Origin: Pteria penguin
Lineage: Eukaryota > Mollusca > Bivalvia > Pterioida > Pteriidae
NCBI GenBank assembly: GCA_035048485.1
Contig: CM068581.1
Span: 67,551,881 to 67,615,880 of the forward strand
Direction: 5' to 3'
DNA: 64,000 nucleotides
Part shown: positions 33,601 through 43,880 of the stretch, piece by piece
Position numbering within the stretch: position 1 is the stretch's first letter
Layout: every line of letters begins with the position of its first letter
Translations under genes and position numbers: made by a program
Notes under the pieces: generated by a model
What the model was told of the DNA's origin: nothing
The model's database searches: none
The model's input: only the letters and a program-made list of their open reading frames with translations

Positions 33601-36600
33601 TACAAAAACTGACAGGATATCGGTGAATACCCTGTCAGAAATTGAGTTTCACTGCGAGGCGTTAGCCGAGCTGTGAAACGGAAATTTCTGACAGAGTATT
33701 CGTAAAACACAAGCATGGTAACCCCATTCTAATGCATTTGACAAAATAAGTACAATTTGAAGCACAGAGTTATGGTTTTCTAAGCCAATTCGCTAATCAC
33801 AGTCATATAAAAAACTGCAGGGTATCGTGACGTCACAAATCAGAAACTGCAGGGTATCGTGACGTCATATCAAAAACTGCAGGGGTATCGTGAATACCCT
33901 TGCAGTTTTTAAATCGGACAGCCAATGAGATCGCGTGTTACAAACAAAGTGCATTAGAATAGACCTTCTTCCTATTTTACATAGTGTAAGGGGCAATAGA
34001 CCCTTTCGCAATAACTGCGGGACAGTTCTTCGCGCCTGCGCATAAACGCTTCCGGGGGGGGTACCCGCTTGGGGCGTTATATAAACTATACCAAAATAGC
34101 AATCTTTAAAGGACAAATTAATATATTTAGGATGAGTTTTGGATGTGGACATTTGTTGTTATCGATAAATTTGATATTGAAGAATAAATTAAAATAGAGC
34201 TTTCAACATGTCATCACCTTGACAACTCAGATATCAACTTCCTTTTTCATACATAAAGTGTAAAGACCGCCATTTTCAAGTTTGATACGCACAAATTTGC
34301 AGTTTTACGAAATATGAGTTCTGTAATGGAAAGAAAAACTTTGGAAAACATCGTTCCATGTATTGCGACTGTTGAGAATCCACTAGCATTTATGTCTGTG
34401 CCTTATTCACCTTTAAACACGCTTTCTCCTGATCTACCCAAAGTAACATTAGCTAGCGTACATAACCAGTATGATATGGTAATGGCTGCGCCTTGTGAAT
34501 GACAAACCTGTGAATAATGCTAAGGGTCTTGAGAGAACCGAACAACACTTTGATGGTGGCGATGTTTCCAATATACAGTTTGCAAAGGTATGCATATGCC
34601 GATCTGTACATAAATTTCAATTTAGGAACTTCTCCCCGAAAAAACCTCCGACTCCTACATCTAGTAGTCCCAAGTACGATCAGGAGTGGAATTGCTTGCC
34701 CACCACAAATGAAACTAGACTCTTAATTACTCTTAGTTACCTGATACTTGAATTATATTCATCGTATACTATTTCTGAAAGTTTAGTTTGCAGTTCACAA
34801 TATAAACACCAGTCACCAGAATAACAAATCTCTTGTGACAGTCACACAAATTTGTCAAGACGACAAGAGTCAATTCCTCAATACATTTAAGATTTATTAT
34901 TATAATTTCATGATGTAACAGTTCTTTTATTCTAACTCATTAGTTATCTGTAAAGAATGGCCTAGTACCAAATACATGCATGTCTTGTAAATTGTCAACA
35001 GTCAAATTTTAAAATATTTTTACATCTTCAAATTCAGCTGTAGGAAAATGTATATTGCTAATGTAGATATATTCATGCATGGTATATATTTATTTGTGTA
35101 TTTACTTACACTTCCAAGTTAAGGAGAGTTTGTTCTGTAGTTACTGGAATGTGTTTGCAGATAAATTTTTAAATCAATTAAGGTGCATATATTCTATATA
35201 ATTGCAGATGTAAATATAAATTTCGAAGTATGCAACCAAATGAAAAACAAGCAATTCTTAATACATGTATGAATACACACATAAACCTATATGACTTTAA
35301 ATGACTACAACAATGTGAAGAGTTATCATGAGTGATTTTCATCTCTCATTTATTTTTCAGATTAAGGACACTTTTGTATATATTAGAGCTTTCTGTATGG
35401 CATCATTTAAGAAGCAGAGGTATCAAGTATTCCTGTGTTTTTCTCAGAAAGAGCATCTTGAGTTTGCTTACTGCCAGTGTTCCATCGGGTAAATAATCAT
35501 CATGATAAGTGTGAAAATATAGCTTTCATTAATTAAAGGAAATAAAGACACAATATTTCAATGTTACTTGTTATGTCCACAGAATGATATATTGGCATCT
35601 AGTGTTTGGCCTGTTTGTATGGAACTCTGACCATTCAATGTCATACCTTTGAACTTAACTTACATATACAGTAAAAAATAAGTTTTATTTACAACTCTAT
35701 AAAAGAGCAGCCTGTATATGTTGGACTCATGTCGTGATCTCAAAGTAGCATTTTGTGCATAAACTGAACTTGTATATAAAGGGACACCTGTAACTAAAGG
35801 ACACCTACCTTCAGTCACTCTGATGTCCTTTGGTTAGGTTTTATTGTAATGTAAATATCAATATCTGAATGTTTTTATTTGAATTTCAGGTTAGGCCAAA
35901 TCTGCAGCCTTGTTGGTGCTTTGCTGTTTGCCCTTCATGCGTTAGGTAAAAGCAAGCCGTACCTGGGTGAAAGCTGTACATCTCGTCCCTGTCAGTGGAA
36001 TGTACCAAGAGCTATGAAACTAAGAGCTATGTCACTATCGTAGTGGAACCTGCAAAAACCAAATGTAGCAAGCAGCACAGAGGGTGATGACATCAAGAAG
36101 CCATTAGAATTTGACCCTCGACACCCATCCCAAAGAGAGTTCGACTATAGCAATGGTCTCCTCTTTCTGCAGGAATTGCAACAGGCTATTCCCAACACAG
36201 GTTATATATTACAGAGTCTTGTCTAGAGATTGATGGGAACCAAATTCAAATCCTTTTTCAACTGCTCTTCCATTAACACAATGCCAGTGTGCTCCTTAAT
36301 ATTATTAACACTATTAACAACTACTCAATTGTGTTATACCTGTAGATACATTTATTAATAATATTGATAATATAATCAGTTTAGTAAGCCTTTTTTAAAT
36401 AACATTGCAGGCATGGGGCAGCTTTGGAATATTCCAGACGTTGCTCCAGAAGCTGTTGAAGAGGAAGTGGTCCAGACTTCTATAGATCCCTAGGAAAGCA
36501 ATATGCAGTTGTTGGTCTTTTGTGAAGAGAACTGTAAGTAAAATTTTGATAATTGTTTTATTGAAAAAATTCATTTTGATGCTTCTTTTGTTTCAGAAAT

Positions 36601-39600
36601 GATGCCACTTCTACAAAGCTTCTTTTACAAACATGTTTTTGCACATGATAATTATCAATGTTTTGTTTTCTGTGCTTAATTGTACAGCATTTAGCAGATT
36701 TTCTTTTATTTCCAGACTTCAAGGCATTTATTTCTGGCATAAAGGGCAAGAATTCAACAGCTTTAAATATGAAGATAGGCACTTTCTGCGCAACATGCAG
36801 CATTGAGCAGAATTTCCTTTAATTTCCAGATTTTAAGGCATTTATTTCTGGTGTACAGGGCAGGAGTTCTCAAAGCAGGCGACAAAGAGTGGGGTGGCAC
36901 CCATGATACCCCTGCCACAGAGCAGCTAATACGGAGTAAACTCTCCGGGGGACCTGTGGCCATTTGAACTCAGAATTGTACATTATGGATTGTTAACATA
37001 ACCTCCATTAGCTTTTTATAATTAATAAGTAATGTAACAATTTCAGTATGTAATACATACCGGTATGTTTTGTTAAATTACTTTTTCAGATGAAAGTGTC
37101 CTCATCCATTCGTCGCGAGTCATTGCACTACCCCGCCAGTATACCATCATCTTAGTCTTGGTTGAAAGATACCTAAAATATAAAAAAATAGGGGTATATT
37201 GTATTTCATGTAACAATGTGTAATACAAGGAACTTATATGAAAGTAAATTCATTCTTGTGGCTGTGGCCAAACATCTGCTTCGTTAGTCGGGGTTGAATC
37301 ATGAATGTGAACATTTCACAAAAATATATAACCAATCTATGTTGCAATTAATTCAAAGACTGCATAAAGAGTCACAAGCACAAATTGAATTTAATATTAT
37401 TTAAATATATATTAAGTATCACTATTGCATAGTAAACATCATGTAATTAATAATATCTTTTTCACATACTTGAATAAACATAATAATGGTCGGCAAAGGT
37501 CGGTATTACTGTGTAAAACTTCATCATGGCATCGTTGTCTCTTATCCTGTCTACACTCCATCGATGATGATTTAACTCTGCTTTCACTCTCTGTAGTTCT
37601 CGGAGTTGCTGATTTTCTAATAGCAGTGGATCGGGTTCACACTGTATCCCTTGGTCTTAATAAAAAAGATTACAAGAATAATTGCTACATTACTGATATA
37701 TATCTATATCATTTACTTTCACATGTAATACACATTTTGATAGATTGTTAAAAAAAAAAATTAAATTCATTCCTGTAGTGCAAATGTAAAATTTATATAT
37801 AATCTCTTATACTGCAAAAGTGTTGACCATGCATTTAATGTAGGTGTGGCCTGGAGGTAGATGAGATCTTTAAAATTGATATCAAGAGCCACAGTAGGTG
37901 TGGCATATTATAGACCTCTGATAGCTTTGGGTGGGTTATTAGCATTTGTGTCATGCATCAGTCAGATGCAGTTATCATATAATGAAACACTTGCAACAAT
38001 CATAGATTGACTAGATAAACAAAAAACAAGCAATTTAATGATGTAAACACACCTTGGTAGGTAACGTTGGTGTCTATATCGTCAAAATGAAGTATAACGC
38101 TCAATGGAACATCAAAGATAACTGCTTGCTACTGGCCTCATATTCAGTCTGCTTCTTCTCTGCTTCATTAAAAAACCTAAAAATAATATAAGAATATTAA
38201 AATTAAGAGATAATAATCAGGTAGGGTGAACAATTAATTTTTCAGGAGTCTTGCGAGATTCAGCATGGCAACACTCGACAATGTATTTTCATACACATTT
38301 AGTACATTGTGCACTCCATCAGCTCTCTGTTACGTATCAACATGAAGCAGTGAGCCTGAGGGATCTTTTACAGACCACATCTCCTGTGAGGTATGTAACA
38401 TTGGACCTCGGTTGCACTGGCGGATCCAGCTCCCCCTTTGCAAGGCAGTAAAGGATCAAATTTAGCCAATTTTGACAGAAAATTGTCAAAATACAGGGAT
38501 TCTGAACCAATTTGGGGTCACTGCCAGGGGGGGGGGTTGCCCCCTGCATTCTCAACTAAATCAGCTACTGGCTTTTAAATGGTGTCATTATAAAGACTGA
38601 CAACAGCAAGACCCGAGACTAAGCAGGGTTCAAAGCACTACCACCAAGTCTTGCCAGCTTTAACTTATCAGTACACAAATTATGTCATCAGATTGCACCG
38701 TTTTCCGGTCAAAACTGTGTATAAACTATAATGCCATTAATGGTGCATTCATTTCACAAATACATGTATAGCAAGTTGAGTAATGGACTATGATTGTTAC
38801 AAAATTATTAGGCATTTAGAAATTATTTTACTTTTATTAATGAAAAATAAAATGATCAGCTGCTATTGCGAAACACTGTCATTTAAAACTGACATGACAT
38901 TTATTTGTTCTTCTCTCTATCCATGACCTAGTTTCGTTTCGCATTTTTGCGACTGAAATTATAGAAGTTTTAGTAAACTTTACAAGAAATATTACTTTTA
39001 TGTAAGTTTTACCTTCAGTAAATTTCTTCTTGAGGTCCTATCTTCCCTCTGTCTGTCAGTTGTCACGTCTTTGTAGCTGAAAATAGTCGGTGCAACGTCG
39101 TCTCGGTCGTCACTGTGCCATCCTCCCTCGAAATGCTTGGAACAGATCCTGGTATTCTCGTTTGGTATGAAGTCTGCGCGATTGACGTCTCTAATCTATA
39201 TATAGTCTTCTATTGTGGGATTTCTTCGTAAAACCAGTAAAACTTCAGTCCTCTCGCTTTGGTCGTCGCATTATTTTCATTAGAGCAGCGAAATACACAA
39301 CAATGTTTCACCATCTTGAATCGTAGTGTAAGGGCGCCAAAGGGGAAATTTGCAGCTTACAACTGAGTTGTCAAGGTGATGACATGTTGAAAGCTCTATT
39401 TAAATTTATTGTTCAATATCAAATTTATCGATAACAACAAATGTCCACATCCAAAACTCATCCTAAATATATTAATTTGTCCTTTAAAGATTGCTATTTT
39501 GGTATAGTTTATATAGCGCCCCAAGCGGTTACCCCCCCGGAAGCGTTTATGCGCAGGCGCGAGAATTAGTGCGAAAGGGTCTATACCGAACAAATGAAAT

Positions 39601-42600
39601 TTTGCCGCATAGATTTGCGTCATACTACTATGACGTCACAATCCAAGCATTTACGTCATAATGAAAATTCCGGCAAAATGTGGTTTGTCTGTATAAGATC
39701 TCTTACATCATTTAAAATTCGAAAAAAAGGTCTATAAGCGATGGTTGAGAATCGAGTATGATCGATCAGTTCACACAAAGCATGGGGTTCAAGCCCTGCA
39801 CCACTTCTTTTCCCTTCATGCTGAATACATTCATTACATGTTGTGATGAACTTACTGTGGGTACTTTCTCCAGCAGTTTACGTGTAAACTTTCCTGTACC
39901 TGCTCCAAGTTCCAATACATCATATTCAAATCCTAGCAATGGAACACAATTGTTTTAGTTGATATGTTTGTATTTGTAGTTTTACATTCGTTTATTTTAA
40001 AATTCATTCTTAATTGAAATAAAATCTAGAGTGTAATATTCGAAAGAACACTTGCGAAGATAGAAAGATAGACACGTGACATAAGGCAGACAGACGACGG
40101 ACAAGATGGTTCCATGCAGGCGACTCACACACTTATTAGAAGATTGTGAAATAAAGAAAAAAACTTGGAAGTCTGGTCAAACATTTCAATAACTAACAAC
40201 GTACATGTGTATATTTACTAGCTATAAAAAGCTGGTTTGAATGTGCTTTTGTTATTATCAAATTATCCTGGATATCTTTATTAAAAGAAATTGCAATTTA
40301 CACTAAATATATTGTAATGCGCCTTTGGAATTAGCCCGCCCTTAAATTATAATCTTAACTGATTAATAATTATCAATACAGAAAATACTGAGACTATTTG
40401 AGCATGGAATCATGTCTCTAAATACGACGACGGGAGACACACCTTTCTTAACACATACCTACTGCGTATCTCAGCGATGATTCATTAGAAGAGTCTAGAA
40501 ATGCACATTAAGGTCATTCTTAACACGAATTCCTTTGATATTATTGACGCCATCCTTGTGATGCTGATATAATGGTCTTTTAACAAAGCTTGATAGTCCA
40601 TGGCCTAAATTGATATTTGTTTATAACCGACACAGATCTGCTCTCTGTTAGTTATAATACATGTAAATGTTAACGTACCTTAACTCACAGAGAATAAAAA
40701 AATCTATGCATGTCACATGAACGCAAAATTAATGGTTTGCACAACATTTAACCCATTGTTCTTTTTAACTAAAACTGGTTTGGTTTTAAACGCTGGCGGA
40801 TCCAGGATTTCCGAAAAGGGGTGGGGGACCACATATGCAAGTCAATTATTAGCCAAACTACTCAGCCATTTTGGGTGCCAAATTTGGAGTTTCACTCATA
40901 TCATTTGAGTGTTATCAATTGTGAATTTGTGATCAAAGGGGTGTGGGGGCTCTAAATCTGCCACCGTTAAACCTCCCTTTTGTGGAGATGAACATAACTT
41001 CACAAGCCCCGGTTTCCGAATTTGTCATCGTTTCCTCCTCTTGAAGGAGTAAATTTGGCGCAGATACTGGACTTGAGGTTACATTTGGAGTTACGTCATC
41101 TTCGGCAATATTTCTGATCTCGGAGTTCATCGGAGATTAAACGTTCATATAGTCTAACTTCACACCAAGTAGAAATACTTTATTATTATACTGACAAACT
41201 GAGCAATTATATTGGCTATTAAGCTACATGTACTTTTACATTTCAACTGTATACCTTGTCCTGATGACACATCAGTCAGGAGCATGCGCATTGTTTCTTC
41301 CATAACTTCCTCTGTGTACGTTGGGCGATGCTCGTCGTAATTCCTTCCCTAAAAGCAATTTGAAATGAATTCACGAATGAGATGCTCTAGCCACGCCCCT
41401 CACTTGCTTGTTATAACGTAAAAGTATTGCAATATAATGTAAATATTATTGCATTATAATAGAAATATATTACAATATAACGCAGATTTATTTCGTTATC
41501 ACGCAAAATATGATGGCATGACGCAAAAGTATTGCGTATTGCCGCAAAAGTATTACAATATGAGAAAAATGTATTGTGTCTTCACGCACTAGTATTACGG
41601 TATGACGCAGATTTATTGCGATATAATCAAAACATTTTGCGGGTACACCGCAATTATTATTTCGTTCTGACGCAAAATTATTGCGTTATAACACAGATTT
41701 ATTGCCGTGTAAAGCAAAAGTATTGCGTTATCGCACAAAAGTAGCATGTATTATAAATTAGCAACCAATGCGTTCATAAAAGCGTTCAGTACTGGAATAT
41801 CTGAGACTTAATAATTGTCACTCTTTGGGATGCATGGGATATGTTTATTATTACTTATTTTTCTGCCCCTCTTTTTTCTTTCTTTCTTTATTGTTACATA
41901 TTACAATTCATGTATAGAAGCCACAGTTATTAAAAAGGTGAAAAGGAAGTGTGTCTCTGCATGGTCACCCCTCAGAAAATTGTTGTATTGTTTTATGCAA
42001 AATCGTACAATTCTGAACTGTTTGCGACATGAAAATGTCTCTTCTAAAGACACGTTTTATTTTGGTGTCTGCTTTTTCAGGGAGTAAACAATTGGTTTAA
42101 AGTCCTTTCTGTTCATCAAAAGTAGGGGCATGCACACCGACTGCCCATTCCTATACGCTCCTGCCCTGTAGAAAAAATTATGGTTTGAAAAGTGATTGTA
42201 AACATGTTGATATGGGGAGCTAGGAATAAAAATAAGGAAAATTTTAAGACTCTTCACTCAAAAAGGATCCCTATGTTTAAGCAATTGGACCCTCAAACCC
42301 TTTTACTTTTAACAAAACTCCATAAAAAAATGGGAAGGGAGGGGGGGGGGGGCTTTACGGTGTGGGATTCTCTGTTCCTCTTTGTATAACATCTATAGCT
42401 GGACTTCACTTCTGACCAATCTTAGGGGGGGGGGGGGCTCTTGTGTGACTTTCTGTAATCAGTCATGTTTAATAATTTACTTCCCACTTTTGCGTTAAAA
42501 TGCCATCCTTTTTGCTTTCTAACGCAGTATTTTGTGTTATATCGCAATAAATATGCGTCATATCGGAATACGGCTTCCGAGACGCAACAAATATTTCTGT

Positions 42601-43438
42601 ATGTGGACCCAATGGGCTTCCGTATATACGGCATATGTAATATGTATCGTAAATTTAATTAAATATAGGGTTCCATGCATATAAGGCATTCTACAATATC
42701 ATTGCGGGAATAACCTTGTATCATATCATCGACTTTTAATCATTCTTCTTATCTCTTGACTCGTATTGTGCCATTTATCTCTCTCTTTTGAGTTCGTTAG
42801 CAGTTTAAGTATCCTATATTTATGTCAACTACTAAACTATTGGCATATCTAACCAGAAACAAACATACCTGTGACAATTACATCGCTCTATATTTCAACC
42901 CTATTTTTACATACAGTGGTGTAACCAGCAGGGGCGTACCCAGATGTCCCATGACATGGTGACAGGATTCTGGATCCTGGGCTGTATCATTTCGACCGAT
43001 TCAAGTTAACCCTCCGTTCGGGCACCGCATCGTAAAGAGAGACTAAAAAGGGCTAAACAAACAAACTCACTTCGAAATTTCAAGTTTAATATCCTATTTA
43101 TGTTGATGTCATTTATGTGTAAATCCCTTATACAATACAGTTACGTTTTAATATGAAAATCAGATGCGTGGTCAGAAAATCTAATGTTAAAAGAAGGCCA
43201 TCATGTCATAAACCTGTTTCATTTAACCAGTGACTAGATTTTAAGAACTTTAACTTCAAGTTAAGATTTCTGGTGGCCTCATTCAAAACACATACAGTGG
43301 TGGAGTAAGGAGGTGTGGTGCAAAATTGCACCACGGTCAGCGATTCTAAATTCCATTTCAAATCCATGTTCTCTGAATCACTATCGATCGTAGTCTGTCA
43401 TTCAAAACCCCTTTCACTACTTACATTCTATGGCATAG

Positions 43439-43498
<60 letters not shown>

Positions 43499-43880
43499 AT
43501 AGGCATATATGTATATACATGTATTGGCGACACCTAGAACCCACCCACCCCCACTCTTTTTACTGGTCTAATTGTACTTTAATTTTGTATATATAAATAT
43601 AATCATTGAGGTCATTTTTCACCTAAACCTCATGAATAATACGAAAATTCGAATATGAATACGAAAAGTTGAAAACGATTATCCTGAAGAATGCGCCATC
43701 CCATTACTTTTATAACTACACAAACGTATCATTTCATAAACAGTAATGTTTCGATTATAATTTACTCTCATAGCGCTCCATATTTTACCCCTACTAAATC
43801 TTCCATGTAGACTAACTTACATCTGTGAAACCTGTACGAGCTTCCGTTAGCACCTTCGCCTCTGCTTCCGTTGATGTCAT
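29923..43880 (-). CDS. SAM-dependent class I methyltransferase, seven exons, 273 residues (complete)
   Basis: Exons: 43821-43880, 41255-41348, 39856-39932, 32868-32993, 31571-31661, 31103-31284, 29923-30114. All junctions have GT/AG ends, phases agree throughout, and the total of 822 nt gives 273 codons plus stop. The start is MTSTEAEAKV. Residues 59-66 are the SAM-binding motif I (ELGAGTGK), EP at 85-86 fits motif II, and AQCFHWF at 125-130 with LKPGG at 143-147 fit motifs IV-V of the Methyltransf_11 fold. GRNYDEHRPTY near residue 21 is typical of the trans-aconitate methyltransferase-like group. A small-molecule substrate is likely, but its identity cannot be read. It should be cytosolic, as no signal peptide or membrane segment is present. 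Intron 3 (6.9 kb) houses a DNA transposon and intron 6 a MITE. Confidence 0.93.
30254..30447. mobile_element. 194-bp MITE with TA duplication, in intron 6 of the methyltransferase
   Basis: The arms start TTGGGTCTTTTCATNATACA, continue AGAGTTATTTCCCAT and share GACGTCAAAC.ATTGTGACGTCA. They pair over about 70 bp with few mismatches. The flanks are TA on both sides (30252-30253 and 30448-30449). The short interior contains no ORF. The TA duplication points to a Tc1/mariner-like or related superfamily. Confidence 0.85.
30588..30622. repeat. (TA)n microsatellite
   Basis: Seventeen TA units in intron 6 of the methyltransferase gene. Confidence 0.95.
31103..31284 (-). CDS. Methyltransferase exon 6
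   Basis: Residues 150-210: VVLWNILDDRDSDGIAHAFF then WEKALNDYNGIN and MLEFKRE. The 'WN..DD' segment after LKPGG matches the strand that follows motif V in this family. Acceptor TTCATTAG and donor GTAGCT. Confidence 0.88.
31571..31661 (-). CDS. Methyltransferase exon 5
   Basis: Residues 120-149: AIVAAQCFHWFADTDSMDEM followed by KRVLKPGGNL. Acceptor CTTGGTAG, donor GTTGGT (less common but a valid GT). Confidence 0.9.
31890..32450. repeat. Diverged tandem duplication (~350 bp apart) in intron 4
   Basis: TTTACCATCTGAA...TTGTTATTTACT occurs at 31904 and 32262. AAATGGCAACAA(G/A)(T/C)GCTGTTTA occurs at 32002 and 32403, followed in both by an A/T-rich AAATAAATAAA tail. The A-rich tails suggest two copies of an old poly(A)-bearing retroelement. 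Confidence 0.5.
32868..32993 (-). CDS. Methyltransferase exon 4
   Basis: Residues 78-119: NFKVLISEPMGDFLSTL, then LQFAANTIPLPDHSVQ, the segment between SAM motif II and the strand-4 acid. Acceptor TTTTCAG, donor GTAAGA, 126 nt, phase 0 on both sides. Confidence 0.92.
33328..33349. repeat. Poly-G tract (22 G)
   Basis: A run of 22 G in intron 3 of the methyltransferase gene. Such a run can form G-quadruplexes and is prone to length error in assemblies. Confidence 0.9.
33560..33965. mobile_element. Fold-back cluster with tandem CRE-like modules
   Basis: First hairpin, about 33578-33732: arms GGGGTTACCATGC...GTGTTTTAC and their complement, inner arms CTGTCAGAAATT and GTTTCAC. Second part, 33729-33962: ends ATTCTAATGCA and TGCATTAGAAT. 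Inside it, two copies of CTGCAGGGTATCGTGACGTCA-type modules and a third ending in a hairpin (CAGGGGTATCGTGAATACCCTTGCAG, read in two parts). TGACGTCA, the consensus CRE octamer, occurs in two of the modules. Confidence 0.6.
33999..34230. repeat. Left terminal inverted repeat of the two-gene transposon
   Basis: It pairs with 39366-39581. It carries CGCGCCTGCGCATAAACGCT and a G-run followed by the TATATAAACT box, and ends near CACCTTGACAACTCAG. An extra ~18 bp (ACTGCGGGACAGTTC region) is the main difference from the right copy. Confidence 0.9.
34314..34502 (+). pseudogene. Possible first exon of the SWIM/YqaJ-type gene
   Basis: An ATG frame of 62 codons starts just inside the left inverted repeat (MSSVMERKTLENIVPCIATV). 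Its position fits the 5' exon of the plus-strand gene, but I recognise no domain and no clear donor. The following frame (34495-34824) may be a further decayed exon. Confidence 0.3.
35361..36533 (+). pseudogene. SWIM zinc finger plus YqaJ-associated region, broken
   Basis: Exons 35361-35488, 35890-36200 and 36411-36533 are phase-compatible and have AG/GT borders. They encode CQCS...LGQICSLVGALLFALH, then CTSRPCQWNVPR, then PLEFDPRHPSQR and GMGQLWNIPD. CxC...C-x-H followed by alpha-helix and a CTS.PCQWN.P motif is the signature of SWIM-finger proteins that carry a YqaJ/RecB-like nuclease downstream. Here the His of the finger is Leu, an in-frame TAG follows MSLS, and another follows TSIDP. The nuclease domain itself is not found before 37 kb. 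Confidence 0.72.
36692..36870. repeat. Short direct duplication inside the transposon
   Basis: CAAGGCATTTATTTCTGGCA...AAGGGCA and TAAGGCATTTATTTCTGGTG...CAGGGCA lie about 115 bp apart (36720 and 36835). Each is preceded by a TTTCCAGA tract. It looks like an exon-border duplication near the presumed deletion junction. Confidence 0.5.
38270..38415 (-). repeat. SINE body fragment within the transposon
   Basis: CATCAGCTCTCTGTTACG, GAAGCAGTGAGCCTGAGGGA, TCTTTTACAGACCACATCTC and ACATTGGACCTCGG follow the order of the SINE body at 63.8 kb. The tRNA-like head is missing, replaced at once by a hAT-type MITE. Confidence 0.55.
38415..38572. mobile_element. hAT-type MITE within the transposon
   Basis: It starts CACTGGCGGATCCAGCTCCC, has a G9 run followed by TTGCCCCCTGCATT, and ends AGCTACTGGC. 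The ends are partly complementary and match the CAGTGGCGGAT family. Confidence 0.45.
39366..39581. repeat. Right terminal inverted repeat of the two-gene transposon
   Basis: Complement of 33999-34230. It begins after the THAP start region with TTGTCAAGGTGATGACATGT and ends GCGCAGGCGCGAGAATTAGT, GCGAAAGGGTC. Confidence 0.9.
39856..39932 (-). CDS. Methyltransferase exon 3 with SAM motif I
   Basis: Residues 52-77: FEYDVLELGAGTGKFTRKLL and EKVPT. It contains the glycine-rich SAM-binding loop. Acceptor TTGCTAG, donor GTAAGT. The transposon ends 275 bp to the left of this exon. Confidence 0.93.
40792..40965. mobile_element. hAT-type MITE in intron 2 of the methyltransferase
   Basis: The left end CTGGCGGATCCAGGATTT and the right end, reversed, GGTGGCAGATTTAGAG are inverted copies. 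The flanks GTTTTAAAC and GTTAAAC may be a damaged 8-bp duplication. Confidence 0.6.
41255..41348 (-). CDS. Methyltransferase exon 2
   Basis: Residues 21-51: GRNYDEHRPTYTEEVMEETM then RMLLTDVSSGQ. The motif Y-x-x-x-RP-x-Y is the usual N-terminal marker of this methyltransferase group. Acceptor CTTTTAG, donor GTATAC. Confidence 0.9.
41410..41752. repeat. Minisatellite of ~21 bp, about 16 units
   Basis: Diverged units of consensus TATAACGCAAAAGTATTGCG follow one another without a gap. The unit joints give the palindrome TTGCGTTATAACGCAA. It lies just downstream of exon 2 of the methyltransferase, in intron 1. The frame across it is open (70 codons on plus) but clearly repeat-derived. Confidence 0.8.
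42478..42655. repeat. Inverted second array of the 21-bp minisatellite
   Basis: Read on the minus strand, units such as TATGACGCATATTTATTGCG and TATAACACAAAATACTGCG match the array at 41.4 kb. About five units are recognisable, in the opposite orientation and 0.7 kb away. Confidence 0.65.
43440..43497. repeat. (GA)n microsatellite followed by G8
   Basis: More than twenty GA units run into a G tract, in intron 1 of the methyltransferase. Confidence 0.95.
43821..43880 (-). CDS. Methyltransferase exon 1 with start codon
   Basis: Twenty codons, MTSTEAEAKVLTEARTGFTD, ending at GTAAGT in phase 0. The ATG context is AGTATGA, moderately weak (A at about -3). No upstream in-frame ATG is close by. 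Confidence 0.85.

Larger units (their letters stand above)
37088..39314 (-). pseudogene. THAP-domain transposase, broken and lacking the DDE core
   Basis: Minus-strand pieces: 39013-39314 (THAP finger: MVKHCCVF.CSNENNATTKA ... NRADFIPNENTRICSKHFEG), 38053-38176 (FFNEAEKKQTEYEAS, VIFDVPLSVILHFDDI), 37470-37655 (ELNHHRWSVDRIRDNDAMMK then FYTVIPTF) and about 37088-37173 (KTKMMVYWRGSAMT). The C2-CH zinc ligands of THAP are present. RW(S/F)..RI...D..M.FYT is characteristic of THAP-bearing DDE_Tnp_4/ISL2EU-type transposases. A frameshift and a stop lie in the THAP exon, a frameshift in the second, and no DDE region is visible. Confidence 0.72.
33999..39581. mobile_element. 5.58-kb two-gene DNA transposon (ISL2EU-like), decayed, in intron 3
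   Basis: The ends are GACCCTTTCGCA at 33999 and its complement at 39581, flanked by TA (33997-33998, 39582-39583). Inverted termini of about 230 bp match almost base for base, apart from a short indel and a few substitutions (shared TTGGGGCG(T/C)TATATAAACT, AAAGGACAAATTAATATATT). Minus-strand exons near the right end encode a THAP domain and transposase N-terminal parts. Plus-strand exons near the left end encode a SWIM-like zinc finger and a region typical of YqaJ-nuclease proteins. Two convergent genes of these types fit what I know of ISL2EU elements. Both genes have stops and lack their catalytic domains. Confidence 0.82.

Noticed and set aside
34150..34200. Left inverted repeat and ORF 33865-34152 as a gene
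   Set aside because: The ORF lies inside the terminal repeat and its sister ORF 39396-39623 is the same DNA inverted.
37081..37160. Plus-strand exon (MKVSSSIRRESLHYP) as 3' part of the SWIM/YqaJ gene
   Set aside because: The minus strand of the same DNA reads KTKMMVYWRGSAMT, which fits the transposase much better.
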